64,000 nt of DNA from contig JBKGRZ010000001.1 in NCBI GenBank assembly GCA_046518185.1, positions 992,001 to 1,056,000 of the forward strand. The letters are read 5' to 3'. A model generated the notes under the pieces. It searched no databases, was not told the DNA's origin, and worked only from the letters and a program-made list of their open reading frames with translations. This stretch comes from Scandinavium vulneris_A. Lineage in GTDB: Bacteria; Pseudomonadota; Gammaproteobacteria; Enterobacterales; Enterobacteriaceae. The position numbers were made by a program, and so were the translations under genes. Positions 7,311 through 15,092 of the stretch are shown piece after piece. Numbering within the stretch: the first letter of the stretch is position 1; each line of letters begins with the position of its first letter.

Positions 7311-10300
7311 TCACAACGAATCACCATCAATTATATAATTTTCTTTTTGCATTTTTACTAACAAGAAATTTAGTCTGACAACCAAATATCCGGAATCGTC
7401 GCCGATAGATATTGGAGCATAATTTTGACTATTAAGATCTTGTGCATACTTTAACTCTCTGTCATAAAGTGACGTAACTCTCCAAATCACAGAACCACGC
7501 TTAAACAAGTCATGCAAGCCACCAATATCTCTATAGCACTTCATCAACTGCCATAATATTTCAGTACATCTATTAAAGAGATCATCAAGCCTTTGAGTGA
7601 ACAAATAATCATACACCGCTCGCAACTCTCTTAATGCAGAAACATTAACCTTGTCAATATCCCCTCGCTCTAATATTTCCTCATACTTCAATAACAATGC
7701 CCTTGCCTTTGTATAAATACTAGTTTCACTCTCGATAACTTTATCGATATACTTAAATGACCCGCTAGAGACTAATTGATGAAGTCTAATGCATATATTA
7801 TTAGCTAAGATGGGGTAGTCATTTGCGCGAGACTTCCTCTCTATTGAGATCAGTTTCTTAACTTTACTTTCTCGACCTAATCCATTAGCTAAATAACTTT
7901 CCGCATTCAAATAATAATGAGATAATTTAGGGGTCTGTTTTTTTAGCAAAAGAGCGTATTTTCGACATTTATCAGTATCTTTATCGCTACATGCCATCAT
8001 TATATTATCAAGCATTTGAAAATAATAAGTTTTTTGACAGTATTTTTTCTCAATGTACTCAACACAAACTGGCTCCAGAAGTTCAATGCATTGTTCAAAT
8101 TCATCTATCATTCTTAATCCAATTGCCAAATAATAAACAATTCTGTATTTATCATTAATGTCGAGGTTAAGGACATTAGAATAAACCATTCTAGAAAACG
8201 ATACCAATTCTTTATAATAGCATGAGTTTTTGAGATACATGCAGTAACCAACAGATATATGTATTAGTGATTTAACCTCCCTGTTTAGCGTGGTTACATC
8301 TAAAAATGAGAAATACGATCCGATAATTGAATGTACATTTCCAGGATAGAATTCAGGATTGTTCAACATTATCTTTATCACCGAGGATATGTTAACCTCA
8401 CCCGACATCCATTGACTTCCAAGACACAATCCCAAAGATGATTTAATTAGCTCGCATCTTTCATCAAACAACATACCTTGTTTAATAAAATCTTTAATTA
8501 TTGGAGTTATTCGAAGTATTTTTTCTTTATCTTTAGTAATGGTATAAATCAGACCAAATCGCTCAAGCTTAGCGAAATCATCAAATTGAAAATCATATGC
8601 AGTATAATAACCTCGGATATTTGCCAGTCGTTCACCGCAGTCCAGAATAGAGAAGATGCAAAGCAGATCGTACAATTTCTTGTTGTCACTTTGAATTTCC
8701 TTTACCAACTTTGAAATAGCATGAGGTATTTCTGACTTAACTCCCTCCTCTGCTAAAATTATTTCACCGGCATCAAGAACTTCACTGAACGACATCAGAC
8801 CATTGTATTCCTTTACTTTATCAAGTTTTAATGGAATACCATTTGAAATCTCATATAACTTATCTAATTCCTCTCTTTTTATATTATCTATATCACTACC
8901 AAATTTCACATACTCTTTAATATCATCAACAGAAAGAGGTGATAACTTTACAGTGTTTTTGCAAAGATCATTTTGATTATTCGATACAAAGATAATCTGT
9001 ACGTTCGAGTTATAATCAACTGCTAACGCTGCTAGTTCATTAAAAAATGCATGTGCTTGACCCGAAAGTTTTGGCAGATTATCAATAATTAATATTCTTT
9101 TCCCAATTGATTCCATAGAAAAAAACGATGTAATATCAACACCGATATCTTGCTTTATTTTTTTTGTAAAATCCTCAACTTTATCGATACCATTCAAATC
9201 GGTATAAAAATACACATGGCCTTCGAAAGAATCATGTAAGAAAGAATATAAAAAACCAGCCTTACCATAACCCCAACCCGCTATAAGCTCAAAACTCCTT
9301 TCATTTCTAAGGAATTCAGTGGCTTTTTTTTGCTCAAAAAAACGAATGCAATCATGTGCGGGTTCATATGAAAGATTATAAGTTGTCAAAGACAACGTCT
9401 TTTCTGTTTCCTTAGATAAGAGCCCCCCCTTTCCTATAGTGAATTTACTTGATTCTTTTTTTTTACTAATATCAGACAACACATCCGTAAAAAACGTATT
9501 GCAATCGACACCTGCATACCCTTGAAATCTAGCATTAGCCAAAGCCGGTTGCACAATATCAATCAGCCTTTCACTCTCCTTTAAAATATCATTTTCCGAA
9601 GGATTAAAAAAAGCCCATCTAATATTATATGTTGGCTGAAAGTCCTGAACAATCTCTTTTAGAGCCTGTAAAAATACATCATCCCACCCTGCGTACCCTA
9701 CAACATACAACTTACTAACATCTAAAATATTTTTAATTGATAGCTCTATTTTTTTCCTAAGCGTTGTTAATTGCGTTTGGGTATGCATAGTGTCGCCATC
9801 CCATAATCCATGCAGATGAACAACAGGTATTGACTCTCCTGAATAACTTTTAACACTCCCAATCGGTTGATCGATTATAAGGTTGTGGACATTGCACTCC
9901 TGCCCTCTTTTAGACAGCGCTTCTTCAATTAGTGGATCAAAATTTGTTGTGAGTATACTTTTAACGTTGATATCGGATCCAACAACTAGCGCGGAAAAAT
10001 CATTAAGTGTTTTTGTTACAACCCATTCATCTCCATTACGGGCATTATCCATAGCAATAGACATAATTTCTTTTACATCATCTTGATCGCCAACCTTCAA
10101 TAAATAATCGAAGCTTCTTTGATATAATTCCGTAGTGGATAAATTCTCGCTTCCCTTTCCAAACTCATCATATAAGTCTAAATCTGTCATGTAATGGCGT
10201 AAGATCTCATTCATTCCTGAGACCCCAGGCACTCCCTTACCATCTACAGAACAACTGACTGCAGATCCCAGAAGAAAACTAACCGGCTTACCTTTTTTGA

Positions 10301-10346
10301 TGTCCAGAACTAAAGATTTAACAAATTCATTATAAGTATTGATCAT
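7311..10346 (-). CDS. SIR2-STAND-like protein, candidate antiphage NADase (prophage cargo)
   Basis: A 1011-residue protein, far richer in A+T than its neighbours. Residues about 20-285 look like a SIR2 domain: FLLGSAVSCSVDG, then LTTNFDPLIEEAL (N135, D137), VVHLHG (H179 as likely catalytic His) and VVGYAGWDD. Residues about 325-520 resemble a STAND NTPase: Walker A-like AGWGYGKAG (356-364, Ala in place of the usual Ser/Thr), Walker B RILIIDNL (D422), a sensor-like IIFVSNNQ and a GxP motif in SNGIPLKLD. The rest is alpha-helical, with TPR-like spacing around residues 700-900, probably the sensor part. In Avs5, DSR1/2 and Thoeris, SIR2 effectors deplete NAD on phage infection; the same role is inferred here. 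The start at ATG 10346 has AGGGA 8 bp upstream; a TTG directly before it is less likely. It occupies the place of P2 tin/old. Confidence 0.8.
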   Translation of the reverse strand: MINTYNEFVKSLVLDIKKGKPVSFLLGSAVSCSVDGKGVPGVSGMNEILRHYMTDLDLYDEFGKGSENLSTTELYQRSFDYLLKVGDQDDVKEIMSIAMDNARNGDEWVVTKTLNDFSALVVGSDINVKSILTTNFDPLIEEALSKRGQECNVHNLIIDQPIGSVKSYSGESIPVVHLHGLWDGDTMHTQTQLTTLRKKIELSIKNILDVSKLYVVGYAGWDDVFLQALKEIVQDFQPTYNIRWAFFNPSENDILKESERLIDIVQPALANARFQGYAGVDCNTFFTDVLSDISKKKESSKFTIGKGGLLSKETEKTLSLTTYNLSYEPAHDCIRFFEQKKATEFLRNERSFELIAGWGYGKAGFLYSFLHDSFEGHVYFYTDLNGIDKVEDFTKKIKQDIGVDITSFFSMESIGKRILIIDNLPKLSGQAHAFFNELAALAVDYNSNVQIIFVSNNQNDLCKNTVKLSPLSVDDIKEYVKFGSDIDNIKREELDKLYEISNGIPLKLDKVKEYNGLMSFSEVLDAGEIILAEEGVKSEIPHAISKLVKEIQSDNKKLYDLLCIFSILDCGERLANIRGYYTAYDFQFDDFAKLERFGLIYTITKDKEKILRITPIIKDFIKQGMLFDERCELIKSSLGLCLGSQWMSGEVNISSVIKIMLNNPEFYPGNVHSIIGSYFSFLDVTTLNREVKSLIHISVGYCMYLKNSCYYKELVSFSRMVYSNVLNLDINDKYRIVYYLAIGLRMIDEFEQCIELLEPVCVEYIEKKYCQKTYYFQMLDNIMMACSDKDTDKCRKYALLLKKQTPKLSHYYLNAESYLANGLGRESKVKKLISIERKSRANDYPILANNICIRLHQLVSSGSFKYIDKVIESETSIYTKARALLLKYEEILERGDIDKVNVSALRELRAVYDYLFTQRLDDLFNRCTEILWQLMKCYRDIGGLHDLFKRGSVIWRVTSLYDRELKYAQDLNSQNYAPISIGDDSGYLVVRLNFLLVKMQKENYIIDGDSL

Positions 10347-10403
10347 CAAGAAATCCCTTTTAGCTCGATACGAATGTTGAGCGAATGCTGTCTCGTGGGA
10401 ACA

Positions 10404-10431
10404 ATTCTACCCCTTCCACAAAAATCATCAA
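10404..10431 (-). promoter_or_regulatory. Predicted sigma-70 promoter of the SIR2 gene
   Basis: On the minus strand TTGATG (10431-10426), a 16-bp spacer and TAGAAT (10409-10404) match the -35 and -10 consensus at 4 and 5 of 6 bases. Transcription would start near 10397, giving a leader of about 50 nt before the ATG at 10346. An own promoter facing away from gene A is typical of prophage cargo genes expressed in the lysogen. Confidence 0.55.
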
Positions 10432-10593
10432 TGGTTACTGCGATGCGATAACCAATTGATAAGATCCTTAAAATTTAGTTTTAGTTGGCTTGCCAACCGT
10501 GGAAAACAAGAGATCCATGACCACGGTAAAGCGCGCCATCTCCATTTTTTGTTACAAAATAGAAAACATAATGGGTTAATCAGATACACGAAG

Positions 10594-12867
10594 CTATATG
10601 TAAAAATCAGACCAGCTTATAACCGGGTATACAAATTTTGTATTTCCATATTTTACTGTCGCTCCTCTCGCCAGTGCCTCAATCTCCCACCGTTGCGGTG
10701 TAATGCCCTGTTGCGCCAGCTCGAAGCGGATACGCGGTATGTGTTCCCGTTCCGCTTTAGTCATCCGACCCGATGGTGCAATCTGATTCGGTTTCAACGG
10801 CTCACCGCTTATTTGCTGCCGCATTTGTTTCGGCGCATCATGCCTTAGTGCGCCCCTGAGCACCGTCACGACTTCCGGATCATCCCACCCGATAACGCCA
10901 CTATCGACCAGATTTAACACCGCTGCGGCATGCTCAGACGGTGTAGGGGTCATAACTGGCTTATCTCCGACTTTCAGCTTTCCACAGTTATTGACAGGAC
11001 TCCGAGGCGCGGTGATACCGCTTTTTAAAGTCAAAGGCTCAACGGCCAGAATCTTTGGAACAATGCGCCAGTCTGCTGACCGGGTAACGTGAATGTGATT
11101 AGCGCCGATGTGCGGGGCATAAATCCCGACGATGCGCTCGATGTCTTCTTCGTAGTCGTTGACCTCATCAGTCACGTTACGGGCTACCCTGACGGTCTGG
11201 CTATCGCGTGGCACATTCGCCCCACCCTGCGCAGCGATGTATAAATCAAACTCTCCTTCATCGGCAGCAGCACGAGCTGCTTCAACACGCTCGTCAAATT
11301 CAGAAGCGATACTGACGCCACGAGGCAGTTTGCGCAGCTCGCGATAAGCGCCCATTGTCGGCAAGCCAATCGGTTTAAATTGAGGTATGCGCCACGTCGA
11401 CGCCCAGGCCGTTACAGCGGCAGCGGTATCCTGTAGTGGTTTGCCGGTATCATGGTCGAGCTGGCCATCGAGGGCGTAACCGTCGATATTTTTTGCGATG
11501 TACTTCGCGATATAGCCCGCTGCACCACCCTGATTGAGATGTTTCGCCTGAAAGCGCTGTTTCGCAGCACCCCGCTCGTCACCATCCTCTTTCAGGGCAT
11601 AGCGGCGCATAATGTCGGTAATTTCTTTGCGCTGGCCGGGTTTGCAAAACAGCATCATGTGCCAGTGTGGCGTGCCGTCATGATGCGGCTCAACCACGCG
11701 CATTCCGTAAACCTGTAAATCGTTATCCTTAAACGCCGTTCGCATCAGGCTCCAGATGTGGCACAGATAGCGCTGCGTATCTTTCGGGGTGTACGCCTCA
11801 TCATTCCAGCCATGATTAAGCTGAACGGTTTTACTTTGTCCTTTGCCGACCTGACGAGTCGGGTGATATTTCGACGGCGCGGTCAGCGTGATAAACATCC
11901 CGACATCACCCTCTTTGGCGGCATAACGCTCGATACCGGCGATGGTATTCATCAGCTCCATACGCCGGATCTCAGGGTTAGAAATACTCCCCATCACCTT
12001 ACTAATGAGATCGATACGTTCACCGGTGACTTTATTTTCGAGCTCGCAGGATTTCAGGTATTCGAGGTTAGCCAGACGGCGAGAATGCACGTCACGGATG
12101 GCGCTTTTGCTGGCATACGGTGAGCGGTCTTTATTCACCTCACCGGCGGCAATTAGCAGCGATTCATGCCAGCGCATACGCTGCGCCTTAAACTGGTTAA
12201 TCCACCACTCGTCATTGATGAGACGCGCCACGGCGGAAAATGCCTGGCGGATTGTCATCTGACCTTTGCGGTATTTCTTCCAGAAGAGTGGCGTGATATT
12301 GAATGCACGCGCCGCGCCAGCGACATGACCATAAAGATGAGCCTGCGCCTCATCAGTAAACAGCGATTCTTTGCCGTGGTGCGCTTCCGCCCAGGCATCG
12401 CTTAATTCCTCATACATGATGAAAAGCTGCGCGGCGATGCGGGCCGCGAATTTCTTCAGCTCTTTGTCATTCATTCCCGGCAGTCGGGCGTAGTTCTCGC
12501 GCTCGGTCAGGAACAGCAGAGAGGCATCAGCATTCATTTCGTTACGCTGATTGACGCGCTCGATGCGCGGCCATAACCGGCGCAGAAATGTCGACTTGAG
12601 AAAATACAGCCCATGCACCGGGCTTTTGTTCCGGCGGATGTAGTCATAGCGTGAGGTAAAGAGCGAGCTCAGGAAATATGGCAGGTAGTCAATCTTTGAT
12701 AAAACACCTTGCACCTGACGCTGTTCGTCACGTGTAAGGGGTCTCTCGCGCCCGATAGCTTCGCGGGGTGCGTTGAACGGGTAAGCACCGACAAACGGCT
12801 CGCCGGTGCTTTTGGAAAATGGCGGTGGAGGTGTTGGGGCTTTGCGCCCCATTCTTTCAGCGGTCAT
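10594..12867 (-). CDS. A: P2 gpA-like rolling-circle replication initiator
   Basis: A 757-residue protein (P2 gpA 761), nearly colinear with P2 gpA. It shows the metal-binding HHDGTPHWHMML (H395, H396, H401, H403) and the paired catalytic tyrosines GYIAKYIAKN (Y452, Y456), the YxxxY motif of HUH endonucleases that nick at the phage origin and join strands. The start at MTAERMGRK (12867) overlaps the preceding gene by 11 bp, with GGAGG 12 bp upstream. The last residues (VISWSDFYI) differ from P2 and are written in AT-rich DNA, so the 3' end probably marks the border of the cargo insertion. The phage origin normally lies inside this gene; I did not locate it. Confidence 0.95.
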   Translation of the reverse strand: MTAERMGRKAPTPPPPFSKSTGEPFVGAYPFNAPREAIGRERPLTRDEQRQVQGVLSKIDYLPYFLSSLFTSRYDYIRRNKSPVHGLYFLKSTFLRRLWPRIERVNQRNEMNADASLLFLTERENYARLPGMNDKELKKFAARIAAQLFIMYEELSDAWAEAHHGKESLFTDEAQAHLYGHVAGAARAFNITPLFWKKYRKGQMTIRQAFSAVARLINDEWWINQFKAQRMRWHESLLIAAGEVNKDRSPYASKSAIRDVHSRRLANLEYLKSCELENKVTGERIDLISKVMGSISNPEIRRMELMNTIAGIERYAAKEGDVGMFITLTAPSKYHPTRQVGKGQSKTVQLNHGWNDEAYTPKDTQRYLCHIWSLMRTAFKDNDLQVYGMRVVEPHHDGTPHWHMMLFCKPGQRKEITDIMRRYALKEDGDERGAAKQRFQAKHLNQGGAAGYIAKYIAKNIDGYALDGQLDHDTGKPLQDTAAAVTAWASTWRIPQFKPIGLPTMGAYRELRKLPRGVSIASEFDERVEAARAAADEGEFDLYIAAQGGANVPRDSQTVRVARNVTDEVNDYEEDIERIVGIYAPHIGANHIHVTRSADWRIVPKILAVEPLTLKSGITAPRSPVNNCGKLKVGDKPVMTPTPSEHAAAVLNLVDSGVIGWDDPEVVTVLRGALRHDAPKQMRQQISGEPLKPNQIAPSGRMTKAEREHIPRIRFELAQQGITPQRWEIEALARGATVKYGNTKFVYPVISWSDFYI

Positions 12868-13132
12868 TAACGCCAAACGCCTCCGCACACGCCTGACCGA
12901 CTCGCTCAATCTGCGCTGCTAGCTCAGCGAAAGCGCGGGCTTCGCCCGTTAATGCATCATGCAACATCAGAGTCTTAACGAGCTGATCCAACTTAGTGTA
13001 ATAGCCGACAACATCCAGCCATTCATTACCGGCATTTTTCCCGGTTTTGGCTGTTTTCTTCTCATGCAAAATAAACTGAAACTGATCACTGGTGACGACA
13101 TAGCGGTCGCCAATTTCGATGCGAATGCTCAT
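12857..13132 (-). CDS. Small phage early protein, DUF5405-like
   Basis: A 91-residue protein that begins MSIRIEIGDRYVVTSDQFQF and ends AEAFGVND, a pattern I recognise from the DUF5405 family of P2-like phages (P2 early region, upstream of A). The function is not known. It overlaps A by 11 bp and the zinc-finger gene by 4 bp (ATGA), so the early genes form one tightly packed operon. An upstream in-frame ATG exists, but the start at 13132 gives the conserved family N-terminus. Confidence 0.75.
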   Translation of the reverse strand: MSIRIEIGDRYVVTSDQFQFILHEKKTAKTGKNAGNEWLDVVGYYTKLDQLVKTLMLHDALTGEARAFAELAAQIERVGQACAEAFGVNDR

Positions 13133-13353
13133 GCCTGCCCCCGGTAGTGTCTGGCGTTGGCTTCCAGCAGCGACTGACAATGAACACAACGTAAAGCTGT
13201 TGGATGGGCGGCGCGACGTTCAGCCGGAATTGGCCGGTCACAATCAACGCAAACCAAAACAGCAGCGCCACCCGATTTCAGCCGTGCGGCATCGACATGA
13301 CGGGCCAGTGATTCGGCCTGTAGCTCCTGAACGTGATCCATATAATCTGGCAT
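13129..13353 (-). CDS. DksA/TraR-type C4 zinc-finger protein
   Basis: A 74-residue protein with CVDCDRPIPAERRAAHP and CVHCQ, giving a C-x2-C...C-x2-C zinc finger of the DksA/TraR type. P2-family phages carry such a gene in the early operon. DksA-like proteins bind RNA polymerase through the secondary channel; whether this short version does so is unknown. The start at MPDYMDHV (13353) has AAGGAG 8 bp upstream; it overlaps the next gene by 4 bp. Confidence 0.85.
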   Translation of the reverse strand: MPDYMDHVQELQAESLARHVDAARLKSGGAAVLVCVDCDRPIPAERRAAHPTALRCVHCQSLLEANARHYRGQA

Positions 13354-13366
13354 TGCCCTGACTCCT

Positions 13367-13654
13367 TTATGCATTCAGCTTGTTGAGCTCAGCCCGACAG
13401 GCGGCGCTCAACTCTTCGGTTAATTTGGCAAACTCATCAAAACTGGTTATCTGCTTTAAATAGATGGCGCGTTTAAGAAGCAAATTGACCATGTCCGACA
13501 AGAGATTTAATTGGTTCGCGTAGATAGCAATAACAGCCTCGATTTTTTCGCCGGTGCCTTTATCGCGTTTAATATCCCTCAGTGCTAAATCACCGTTATC
13601 CATTACAGTGACCTTTAGCCAGTTATTCAGTAATACGGACTTGTGCGTAGCCAT
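13367..13654 (-). CDS. Phage early protein of unknown function
   Basis: A 95-residue soluble, mainly helical protein (MATHKSVLLNNWLKV... AACRAELNKLNA). I do not recognise a domain. Its start codon shares bases with the stop of the upstream DUF2732-like gene (TAATG), so it belongs to the early operon and is probably translationally coupled. The central part (residues 40-75, AIYANQLNLLSDMVNLLLKRAIYLKQ) looks like an amphipathic or coiled-coil helix. Confidence 0.75.
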   Translation of the reverse strand: MATHKSVLLNNWLKVTVMDNGDLALRDIKRDKGTGEKIEAVIAIYANQLNLLSDMVNLLLKRAIYLKQITSFDEFAKLTEELSAACRAELNKLNA

Positions 13655-13875
13655 TAGCAGCGCTCCCCACGCAACAGCCCCGCATTATGAAACTGAGTTG
13701 ATTCCTGACTGAGTAACTCGACAATCTCAACCTTGTTCAGCTCACGCTCGGCGATGTGGCGAATCAGCCCGTCAAGATGAGATGAGAATTTAGTCGCAGC
13801 ATCCGCCTGCGCCTCAGCTCTGGCCTGCTGTAACAACAAAGAGAACTTAGCGCACTGCTTTCCTGTTTTAGTCAT
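13654..13875 (-). CDS. Small phage protein, DUF2732-like
   Basis: A 73-residue helical protein (MTKTGKQCAKFSLLLQQARAE...). The stretch LDGLIRHIAERELNKVEIVELL resembles the DUF2732 family found in the early operon of P2-like phages. The function is unknown. Start at 13875 with GGAG 9 bp upstream. Confidence 0.72.
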   Translation of the reverse strand: MTKTGKQCAKFSLLLQQARAEAQADAATKFSSHLDGLIRHIAERELNKVEIVELLSQESTQFHNAGLLRGERC

Positions 13876-13941
13876 AACGACTTTCTCCAGATAAAAGGAA
13901 GCCCCGCACAATCAAGTGCGTTAAAAATCACGGGTAATTAA

Positions 13942-14442
13942 TTAATGCAGATATTGCTCGGGCTTAACCGATGTCAAAATTGTTGGAGCATGTTCAAACA
14001 AGCTGAATAATTCACGCAATGCGCGGAATAGTTTCTCACGCCAATAACATGAATCCTCATCAATTCGCCAGTAAGGTTGATTAAATTCTTTCTCGGTTAA
14101 ACCGGCATGCATGAATAAACTGCGGCGCTGGCTGACAGTTAAATAACTGATGTAGGCAATTTCACTCGCCCCAACCTGACGACGTTTTGAAAATGCTGCA
14201 CGCAACTCATCAATCGCGCAGGCCAGACGTTCACGGTCCACATCGCACATCTCTTCAAATCGCATAGTCGCGTGGCGCTGTTTTAACTGCGCATGGAAAC
14301 AGACGGTCAGGCGCTCGCGTTCCATCATCTTGTTATAGAAATCGCAGCTTTCCTGCCAGCGCGGCGCAGCAAGATATCGACCAACCAGACCGCGCAAACC
14401 TTCCGGCTGCTGAGCAACCACACCGAGAGTCATCACAGCCAT
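13942..14442 (-). CDS. B: P2 gpB-like replication protein
   Basis: A 166-residue protein, the same length as P2 gpB and in the same place between cox/fil and the small genes before A. It has WQESCDFYNKMMERERLTVC and HAGLTEKEFNQPYWRIDEDS CYW-type stretches. In P2, gpB is needed for lagging-strand synthesis and interacts with host DnaB. The start at 14442 is chosen because GGAGG lies 8 bp upstream; an ATG at 14448 would be only 2 bp from it. It overlaps the fil-like gene by 10 bp. Assignment rests on length and position plus partial sequence memory. Confidence 0.7.
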   Translation of the reverse strand: MAVMTLGVVAQQPEGLRGLVGRYLAAPRWQESCDFYNKMMERERLTVCFHAQLKQRHATMRFEEMCDVDRERLACAIDELRAAFSKRRQVGASEIAYISYLTVSQRRSLFMHAGLTEKEFNQPYWRIDEDSCYWREKLFRALRELFSLFEHAPTILTSVKPEQYLH

Positions 14443-14612
14443 TTCCATAACCTCCGGGTTTTCATGAAGGTGATAGCCGTACCGATCACACTCGGCTTGC
14501 GGGTGCGGATAATGATGCCTTTACGGCCGCGACCGTGGGTGATGGTGAAATTAATCGGGGTCAGGTTCTGCTGGTTACGCAAAAGCTGAGCAATGCAACG
14601 AGGCTCTTTCAT
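14433..14612 (-). CDS. Small Fil-like phage protein (59 aa)
   Basis: A 59-codon frame on the minus strand: MKEPRCIAQLLRNQQNL, then ITHGRGRKGIIIRTRKPS, basic throughout. P2-like phages carry a short basic gene here (P2 orf78/fil, whose product causes filamentation when expressed). The N-terminal IAxLLRNQ pattern fits that family. It starts 11 bp after the cox stop and its end overlaps the start of B, including the ribosome-binding site of B, so B is probably coupled to it. Function here is inferred only from family and position. Confidence 0.62.
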   Translation of the reverse strand: MKEPRCIAQLLRNQQNLTPINFTITHGRGRKGIIIRTRKPSVIGTAITFMKTRRLWKWL

Positions 14613-14623
14613 TAAACTGCTCC

Positions 14624-14983
14624 TTATGCTGCAACTCGACCACGGCCAGACTTGCCGTAACTGATGCGATTTTTCCAGTCATGCCACTCGGTCGGTGCGT
14701 CCTCGACTAATTGGGCGGCATATTTATCCCATTCACGGCGATTGACCCATAGCTCCGCTTTACCACCCGGTTTCAGTGGGTCAGTCATGTAAAACGCAGG
14801 CAACTTTCCAGCTTTAGCCATCTCAACCACAGCACGAGGGGTTTTGCCGATATACAGCGCGAAGCCCTCCTTTGAAAGCAGGTCTGATGGAGCTGGTGAC
14901 AAGTTGATAGCTGACTTCGTATTTTTTGCCGAGTCAGCTATTTCTTGTCTGATTCCGTCATTAATTTCAGATTCGATATTCAT
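14624..14983 (-). CDS. cox: P2 Cox-like repressor/excisionase
   Basis: A 119-residue DNA-binding protein divergent from the C repressor, as in P2. Residues about 42-80 (SKEGFALYIGKTPRAVVEMAKAGKLPAFYMTDP) match the winged-helix region of P2 Cox, and the C-terminal AAQLVEDAPTEWHDWKNRISYGKSGRG follows. Cox represses the C promoter and aids excision with Int. It is longer than P2 Cox (91) by an N-terminal extension of about 35 polar residues. Start at 14983 has a strong GGAGG 8 bp upstream. Confidence 0.87.
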   Translation of the reverse strand: MNIESEINDGIRQEIADSAKNTKSAINLSPAPSDLLSKEGFALYIGKTPRAVVEMAKAGKLPAFYMTDPLKPGGKAELWVNRREWDKYAAQLVEDAPTEWHDWKNRISYGKSGRGRVAA

Positions 14984-15046
14984 TTTGCTATCCTCCATAT
15001 TGGCACCCGTTCACCAACTAGAGCCATCTAAAGCTACCAAGCGGAT

Positions 15047-15088
15047 GATACGGGATATCATTAAGGCTAGAAAATATCGGATACGATA
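15047..15088. promoter_or_regulatory. Candidate C-repressor operator repeats in the cox-C switch region
   Basis: The 109-bp gap between cox and C holds two related copies, GATACGGGATA at 15047-15057 and GATACGATA at 15080-15088, whose starts are 33 bp (about three helical turns) apart. P2 C binds direct repeats in this same region to repress the early promoter. The match to a binding site is inferred from location and repetition. Confidence 0.45.
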
Positions 15089-15092
15089 AATT

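Noticed and set aside
10456..10848. Plus-strand frame of 130 codons across the end of gene A
   Set aside because: It lies mostly antisense to the conserved C-terminal part of gpA and has no recognisable start signal or family.
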